28,152 nt of DNA from an uncultured Brachyspira sp. (GTDB lineage Bacteria > Spirochaetota > Brachyspiria > Brachyspirales > Brachyspiraceae): assembly GCF_949287625.1 (NCBI RefSeq), contig NZ_CASEGO010000049.1:1-28152 (forward strand), written 5' to 3'. The notes beneath the pieces are model-generated. The model made no database searches. It had not been told where the DNA came from and saw nothing but the letters and a program-made list of their open reading frames with translations. Below are positions 23,243-28,152 of the stretch, piece by piece. The stretch's first letter is position 1. Each line of letters begins with the position of its first letter. The translations under genes and the position numbers were made by a program.

Positions 23243-25107
23243 TTAGAAAAATGAAGAAACTCTCTCTCTTTGTCTTTCATGAGGATAAGGAAAAAACTTT
23301 AAATGATTTAGCATCTCTTGGGCTTGTGCATATAGAAATTGCAAACGGTGTTTCCAGCGAAAATATAGATAATATTGCTGCTAAAAAACATGATGCTTCA
23401 AGGGCTAAAGCTATTATTAATAATGCTTTGTCTGATGCTAAAAAAGCTAAAAAAGATGTTTCTAATGTTAAAGCTGAAAATACTTCTAAAAAAGCATCTG
23501 AAGTAATAGAAAATGTTATTAATACTTCTCAGGCTTCTGATAAATTAAAAACTGAAAGAGATACGCTTAAAAAAGAATTATCTGTTATAGCTCCTTTCGG
23601 TAATTTTAGCTTTGATAAATTGAACGGCTTAAAAGAAAAAACTGGATATAATATTTTATTCTATAGTGCTAATGCTAAAGAATATAATGATTATAACTTC
23701 TCAGAGCTTAAAGATATATTTACTTGCACTATCAAAGAAGAGGCTGGAAAAGTTTATTTTGTTGCTTTCAAAAAAGAAGGTACAGAAGAAACTCTTCCTT
23801 TTGATATTATCAATATGCCTTCAAAATCATATAATGATATAAATGCAAGAATAGCTGAACTTGATAAAGAAATCGAAGATAATGATACTGAGATCATCAA
23901 AAATCAAGTATATATAGAAGCTATTAATAAAGAAATAGACACTCTTAATATATCTAATCACTTTGAAGAGGCTAAAGAAAGTTTTGTGGCTAGCGAAGGT
24001 ACTGAAGGCAAGATACTTTATGTAGAAGCTTATGTACCTAAAGATAAAGAAAGTGAAGTAAAATCTTTATTAGATGCTAAAAATATAGCTTATATATTGG
24101 AAGACCCTAGTAAAGATGATAAAGTACCTGTTGAACTTAAAAATAATAAATATGCGGGTGCTTATGAGCTTATTACTAAATTATTCCAATTGCCGAATTA
24201 TTTCGAGATAGATTTAACTCCTATGATAGCTGTTTTCTATCCGTTATTCTTTGCTTATTGTTTCGGCGATTCTGGTTATGGTGTAGTATTAACTATAGTT
24301 GCTTTGATAGGCTTATTCACTGTATTAAAGGGAAGTTTAAGAGGTGTAGGTATACTTGCCCTAACATTGGGTATATGTACTACTATTATGGGTATCATTA
24401 ACGGCGGAAGTGTATTCGGTGTAAGCATACCTTCCAACACTCAAATACCTTTATTTGCTGCTTTAAGTAAATATTTGATTATTACTGATACTAAAGAAAA
24501 TTGGTTCTTAACTCCGTTCAATACTGCATTGCTTATAGGCGTACTTCATATATGTTTTGCTTTGGTTGTTGGTGTTGTAGACAGAATAAAAACCAGCTCT
24601 ATAGGTGATATACTTGGTGCTATTGGTAAACTTCTATTTATACCCGGACTTGTTTTATGGTTCTTGGGCGATATGCAGAAAATGGAAGTTATCAAACAAT
24701 TCAGCACTGTATATTATGCTTTAATAGCTGTTGGTTTGGTATTCTTAGTAATACTTTCTAATGTTGGTAAAAAACCAGATGTATTAAACTCTATACTTGG
24801 CGTGTATTTCGCTGCTACTGGTATAATGGGTGATACACTTTCATACATACGTTTGTTTGCTTTAGGTGCTTCTGGTTCTATATTAGCATTGGTAATAAAC
24901 CAAATAGGTATGAGTTTCAAAGCTATACCTGGTGTTGGTGTGGTAATAATGGTAATATTCCTTGTAGTAGGTCATATTGCTATATTCTTACTAAACATAC
25001 TTGGTGCTTTGGTACACCCTTTGAGATTAACATTTGTAGAGTTCTACAATAACGTTGGTTTTGAAGGCGGCGGTAAAGAGTATAAGCCTCTTAAAAAAGC
25101 GGCTTGA
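23239..25107 (+). CDS. atpI: V-type ATP synthase subunit I
   Basis: The 622-residue product has the two-part layout of the membrane stator: a soluble, Lys/Glu-rich N-terminal half (about 1-330, with the coiled-coil stretches near 50-110 and 205-240) and a C-terminal membrane half beginning around YFEIDLTPMIAVFYPLFFAY. The membrane half has about seven hydrophobic helices, including GDSGYGVVLTIVALIGLF, GDTLSYIRLFALGASGSILA (about 533-552) and VGHIAIFLLNILGALVHPLR. The arginine in SYIRLFALG is the expected half-channel arginine that faces the K-ring carboxylate. It forms the ion path across the inner membrane. Confidence 0.93.
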   Translation: MIRKMKKLSLFVFHEDKEKTLNDLASLGLVHIEIANGVSSENIDNIAAKKHDASRAKAIINNALSDAKKAKKDVSNVKAENTSKKASEVIENVINTSQASDKLKTERDTLKKELSVIAPFGNFSFDKLNGLKEKTGYNILFYSANAKEYNDYNFSELKDIFTCTIKEEAGKVYFVAFKKEGTEETLPFDIINMPSKSYNDINARIAELDKEIEDNDTEIIKNQVYIEAINKEIDTLNISNHFEEAKESFVASEGTEGKILYVEAYVPKDKESEVKSLLDAKNIAYILEDPSKDDKVPVELKNNKYAGAYELITKLFQLPNYFEIDLTPMIAVFYPLFFAYCFGDSGYGVVLTIVALIGLFTVLKGSLRGVGILALTLGICTTIMGIINGGSVFGVSIPSNTQIPLFAALSKYLIITDTKENWFLTPFNTALLIGVLHICFALVVGVVDRIKTSSIGDILGAIGKLLFIPGLVLWFLGDMQKMEVIKQFSTVYYALIAVGLVFLVILSNVGKKPDVLNSILGVYFAATGIMGDTLSYIRLFALGASGSILALVINQIGMSFKAIPGVGVVIMVIFLVVGHIAIFLLNILGALVHPLRLTFVEFYNNVGFEGGGKEYKPLKKAA

Positions 25108-25183
25108 TTTAGTTTTAAGTTTTTTATAAATAAAAATTAATATAAAAATTATATTTAATTAATCTAAAAAAGGAGATTTTATT

Positions 25184-25651
25184 ATGGGTTTTACAATGAA
25201 CACAGCACTTTTATTAGGATATTTAGGTGCAGGCTTAATGGTAGGTATGTCTGGTATTGGCAGTGCGGTTGGTACTTCTATTTCTGCTATGACTACAGTT
25301 GGTGCTTTAAAGAAAAATAAAGATGCTTTCGGTAGCTGTCTTGTTTTAAGTGCTTTGCCTGGTACACAAGGTCTTTATGGTTTTGCTGCTTTCTTCATTA
25401 TGCAGCCTTATTTGACAGCTGATATAAGCATATTCCAAGGTGCTGCTATATTAGGTGCTGGTATTGCTGTTGGTTTAGCTTGTATGGTTTCTGCTATATT
25501 CCAAGGTAAAGTTTGTGCTAACGGTGTTGAAGCTATAGGTAATGGTTATGATGTATTTGGTAACACTATCATCGTTGCTGTATTCCCAGAACTTTACGCT
25601 ATCGTTTCTTTCGCTACTGCATTCTTAATCAGCGGTGTTTTAGGTGCTTAA
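25184..25651 (+). CDS. atpK: V-type ATP synthase subunit K (membrane ring proteolipid)
   Basis: The 155-residue product has four membrane helices in two hairpins, the NtpK layout. Every residue known to hold sodium in the Enterococcus hirae ring is present at a constant offset of three: L58, T61, Q62 and Y65 in LPGTQGLYGF, Q107 in AIFQGK, and the ion-carrying E136 in FPELYAI. That strongly suggests Na+ rather than H+ coupling, as an inference from homology. A ribosome site (AAAGGAG) precedes the ATG. It is separated from atpI by 76 bp, which may allow extra translation for the multi-copy ring. The terminator at 25681 follows. Confidence 0.94.
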   Translation: MGFTMNTALLLGYLGAGLMVGMSGIGSAVGTSISAMTTVGALKKNKDAFGSCLVLSALPGTQGLYGFAAFFIMQPYLTADISIFQGAAILGAGIAVGLACMVSAIFQGKVCANGVEAIGNGYDVFGNTIIVAVFPELYAIVSFATAFLISGVLGA

Positions 25652-25680
25652 TTAAGTAATTAATAAAAGTGAATAAATAG

Positions 25681-25712
25681 AAATCCGTAGGAGTTAATCT
25701 TACGGATTTTTT
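25681..25712 (+). terminator. V-ATPase operon terminator
   Basis: AAATCCGTA (25681-25689) pairs perfectly with TACGGATTT (25701-25709), followed by T residues. Confidence 0.88.
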
Positions 25713-25729
25713 ATTTGCATTATATTTTA

Positions 25730-25765
25730 TTAAAATAAATATTTAAATTTTTTTATAAACTTCAT
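25730..25765 (-). other. Possible 11-codon mini-ORF behind a strong leftward promoter
   Basis: Minus-strand ATG at 25765 encodes MKFIKKFKYLF and a stop. A full GAGGAGG ribosome site (25780-25786) lies 14 bases before it, rather far. The promoter at 25831-25859 points at it. It is too short to call a gene with confidence; the alternative is a small non-coding RNA or chance. Confidence 0.25.
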
Positions 25766-25830
25766 TTATAAATTTAAATCCTCCTCAATTTATCTGCTAA
25801 TAAAAAAATAAATATAAAAAATAATACTGT

Positions 25831-25859
25831 TATATACTGAAACTTTTTGAGTTTGTCAA
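25831..25859 (-). promoter_or_regulatory. Leftward promoter downstream of the V-ATPase operon
   Basis: Minus-strand TTGACA (25854-25859) and TATATA (25831-25836) with a 17-bp spacer. It faces back toward the end of the V-ATPase operon, where no gene of ordinary size is present. The rest of the gap to flgK (25860-26058) holds a GC-richer stretch at about 25879-25944 (CCGCATACGC...) without an open frame I can support. Confidence 0.5.
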
Positions 25860-26073
25860 TTTTTTTGTTGTTTTTTCCTGCCGCATACGCTCTGCAAACT
25901 TCGTCAAAGAACCTTATATCCTCGACAAGCTCGGATACGCTTCCTGTATTTTTATTTGATTATGTTACCTTTTGCTACAATAATAATAAAAAAAAATGTA
26001 ATAAATTTTTTTATAAATACGATAATTCTAGTAATTAATTAGAAGCAAACAATATGTATTAAGGAGCATAATA

Positions 26074-27987
26074 ATGTCAACTAGCTCATTTTTTGGTATA
26101 GAATTAGGTAAAAGATCCCTTCAGAACTTCAAAACAGCATTAGAAGTTACAGGTCATAATATAAATAATGTTGCAACTAAAGGCTACAGCAGACAAAGGG
26201 TTGTAATGCGTACATTTGATAAGCCTTTAGAAGCTCCTAGTCTTAATAGGGCAGAACGTGCTGGTCAAATAGGGCAGGGTGCTGAAATTACTACAGTAGA
26301 GAGAATAAGAGATCAGTTTATAGATTCAAAAATAATGATGGAACTTGGTACAGACGGATACTGGAAAACAAAGTCTGATTATTTAAAGCAGTTAGAGGCT
26401 ATATATAATGAACCAGGTAATGCTAACTTAAGAAGCGATTTAGATGCTTTCTGGGATTCTTGGCAGGAAATGGCTGCTAATCCTGCAGAGAGAGGCACTA
26501 GAATGGTTTTAGTAGAAAGAGCAGATAGGGTTAATAATTCTATTAATCAAATGTTTAATCAGATGAATAATATGCGTAATAATTTAAACAATCTTGTTGA
26601 AAGCAAAATTAATAGAATAAATGATATATCTAACTCCATTAAGGATTTGAATGTTGAGATAGTAAAACAGCAGGCACTAGGACAAAGCCCTAATGATTTA
26701 CTTGACAGAAGAGATTTACTTGTAGATGAACTTTCTTCTCTTGCTAATGTTGATATAAAATCTATGGATCCTGATGAAACTATTGTTTATATAGGAGGCA
26801 GAGCTTTAATTCAGGGAAATGTTGTAAGCGAATTGAGTGCAGAAAAAAATGTTAATAATGAAGGAATGTATGATATATATTGGAAGAAAGATCATGTTCA
26901 GGTTCAGTTTGAAGGCGGAGAATTAAAGGCTTTATTAGAATTAAGAGATGTTGATACAGTTGATGCTATTAATGATATAGATACATTTGCTATGAATTTG
27001 GCTGACAGTGTAAACGAAGTTCACAGAAGCGGTTTCGGACTTAATCAGGAAACAGGTATTGATTTCTTTACTATGACGAAAGCTACTCCTTCAGTTATAG
27101 GTAATTTTGATACCAATAATGACGGACAGGAAGATTCTACTATAATGTTTAAAGTAAGCGGTATAAATTCTATAGACCCTACAGACAGTATAGGAAGCAG
27201 CGGAACTTTAATATTCGGTAATAAATCAAGAGAAGGTGCGGATGTTGCAATAGATTATACAGCACAAATGAAGGTAGGCGATTTAATAGATAAAATTAAC
27301 TCAAGCGAGGCTAATGTATCAGTTTATTTAGATGATAATAACAGACTCGTACTTAAAGCCAGAGCTTTTGATGACTATATGAGACCTTCATATTTCATTA
27401 AACATATAGAAGATTCAGGTGATTTCTTGGTTGGTATAACAGGAGTATTAAATCAGTCTGGAGCTAACGGAGCATATAATTGGCAGGCTGCAGATCAGGT
27501 AAACCAATTGGCAGGTGATTTCAGAAACTTTACTACTACTCCTTACAGACACCCTGCTTCAGCTATTGCCGTTAATGATATTATAAGAAATGATGTAAAC
27601 TACATTGCAGCTTCTAAAGGTATAGATACTACAGGAAACGGCTTTAATGATAAATGGAATGGTTTGGGTGACGGAGCTAATGCTTTGGCTATTGCTAATT
27701 TGAAAAATAAAGAGATAATGGTTGAAAGCAAATCTACATTTAATGATTTTTATACTGGAAGTATTGCTAGAATTGCCTCAAGAACAGAGAGTGCTAATGC
27801 CGAAACAGAAAAACAAACTGTTGTTATGGAATATCTTGAAAGATTAAGACAGTCAGTATCAGGTGTTAACTTAGATGAAGAGGTTGCTCAAATGGCTATG
27901 TATCAGCATGGTTATAATGCTTCTGCTAGAGTAGTTAGTATTATGGATCAGCTTCTTGATGTTGTTATAAATAGAATGGGTGTGTAA
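26074..27987 (+). CDS. flgK: Flagellar hook-associated protein 1 (FlgK)
   Basis: The 637-residue product starts with the conserved flagellar rod/hook N-terminal helix: SSFFGIELGKRSLQNFKTAL then TGHNINNVATKGYSRQRV, with the asparagine-rich NIxNVxTxGYSR signature at about 28-40. It ends with the matching C-terminal helix (LDEEVAQMAMYQHGYNASAR and DQLLDVVINRMG), which pairs with the first in the filament-type core. The middle (about 110-560) is the variable exposed part and contains LLDRRDLLVDELS (about 210-222), typical of FlgK. FlgK joins hook and filament; in spirochaetes the flagella are periplasmic. AAGGAG is placed 8-9 bases before the ATG. Its usual partner flgL is not in the 165 bases that remain, and a terminator follows. 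Confidence 0.95.
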   Translation: MSTSSFFGIELGKRSLQNFKTALEVTGHNINNVATKGYSRQRVVMRTFDKPLEAPSLNRAERAGQIGQGAEITTVERIRDQFIDSKIMMELGTDGYWKTKSDYLKQLEAIYNEPGNANLRSDLDAFWDSWQEMAANPAERGTRMVLVERADRVNNSINQMFNQMNNMRNNLNNLVESKINRINDISNSIKDLNVEIVKQQALGQSPNDLLDRRDLLVDELSSLANVDIKSMDPDETIVYIGGRALIQGNVVSELSAEKNVNNEGMYDIYWKKDHVQVQFEGGELKALLELRDVDTVDAINDIDTFAMNLADSVNEVHRSGFGLNQETGIDFFTMTKATPSVIGNFDTNNDGQEDSTIMFKVSGINSIDPTDSIGSSGTLIFGNKSREGADVAIDYTAQMKVGDLIDKINSSEANVSVYLDDNNRLVLKARAFDDYMRPSYFIKHIEDSGDFLVGITGVLNQSGANGAYNWQAADQVNQLAGDFRNFTTTPYRHPASAIAVNDIIRNDVNYIAASKGIDTTGNGFNDKWNGLGDGANALAIANLKNKEIMVESKSTFNDFYTGSIARIASRTESANAETEKQTVVMEYLERLRQSVSGVNLDEEVAQMAMYQHGYNASARVVSIMDQLLDVVINRMGV

Positions 27988-28007
27988 GTAATATATAAAA
28001 TTATTAA

Positions 28008-28038
28008 GGCGGTGTCTATTTAAGGATACCGCCTTTTT
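28008..28038 (+). terminator. flgK terminator
   Basis: GGCGGTGTC (28008-28016) pairs with GATACCGCC (28025-28033), one G-U pair, followed by five T residues. Confidence 0.88.
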
Positions 28039-28055
28039 ATTTGCCGTAAAATCGG

Positions 28056-28084
28056 TATATACTGGAACGATTTCATTTTGTCAA
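28056..28084 (-). promoter_or_regulatory. Leftward promoter downstream of flgK
   Basis: Minus-strand TTGACA (28079-28084) and TATATA (28056-28061) with a 17-bp spacer, directed into the flgK terminator and 3' end. Much of the spacer and flank resembles the elements at 2593-2621 and 25831-25859. Confidence 0.5.
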
Positions 28085-28109
28085 CTGATGTACATTATAT
28101 AGAATTATC

Positions 28110-28134
28110 AACTTTTTTGCCGCACAAAAAAGTT
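28110..28134. repeat. Perfect hairpin near the window end
   Basis: AACTTTTTTG (28110-28119) is the exact inverted repeat of CAAAAAAGTT (28125-28134), with a five-base loop CCGCA. It may be the edge of a dispersed element that continues past the window. Confidence 0.55.
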
Positions 28135-28152
28135 TTTGCCAAAGGCACGCTT

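Noticed and set aside
25956..25985. flgK promoter TTGATT with AATAAT
   Set aside because: The -10 box is poor and the position (about 90 bp from the ATG) is not decisive in AT-rich DNA, so it is not listed as a feature.
1..28152. tRNA or rRNA genes
   Set aside because: I looked in the gaps for T-arm-like GGTTCRA motifs with matching acceptor stems and for conserved rRNA stretches and found none.

Overview
The window looks like chromosome of a low-GC anaerobic spirochaete, most probably Brachyspira. This rests on the very AT-rich DNA, a V-type ATPase operon in the spirochaetal order (E, DUF2764, A, B, D, I, K), a flagellar hook protein gene (flgK), several ankyrin-repeat proteins, and a butyrate-type acyl-CoA dehydrogenase/electron-transfer flavoprotein module. 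The assignment comes from gene content and protein recognition, not from a database search.

Layout. Positions 1-5600 form an accessory stretch: a truncated ankyrin lipoprotein-like or secreted protein (1-378, minus), a HARE-HTH gene broken by two frameshifts (619-1553, minus), an intact radical SAM protein of the TIGR01212/YhcC family (1619-2560, minus), a second ankyrin protein (3011-3691, minus), a remnant of a Ycf46-like AAA ATPase (3843-4346) and a hypothetical gene interrupted at an A8 tract (4379-4988). Two copies of a quasi-palindromic dispersed repeat lie in the gaps. Positions 5601-10400 hold single genes in large non-coding spaces: hisF, a small lipoprotein, hpt and a SAM-dependent methyltransferase. 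The spaces contain a 259-bp MITE-like element with 16-bp perfect terminal inverted repeats, a 7-bp x8 tandem repeat next to a perfect-consensus promoter, a third copy of the dispersed repeat, a 5-bp tandem repeat and an orphan strong terminator.

Positions 10805-17397 (minus) form one metabolic cluster: CoA-transferase, GntP-family permease, PhaJ/MaoC-type hydratase, acyl-CoA dehydrogenase, EtfB, EtfA. Read together they suggest import of a 3-hydroxy acid (best guess (R)-3-hydroxybutyrate), CoA activation, dehydration to crotonyl-CoA and reduction to butyryl-CoA, with CoA recycled by the transferase and the flavoproteins possibly bifurcating electrons. That pathway is an inference from co-localisation.

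Positions 18064-25651 (plus) are the V-ATPase operon, divergent from the metabolic cluster across a 666-bp very AT-rich spacer. Subunits C, F and G are not recognisable, and a DUF2764 protein occupies the slot after E. All the sodium-binding residues known from the Enterococcus hirae K ring are present in the K subunit, which points to Na+ coupling. flgK (26074-27987) closes the window with its own terminator. Strong-looking promoters face leftward just downstream of both the V-ATPase and flgK terminators.
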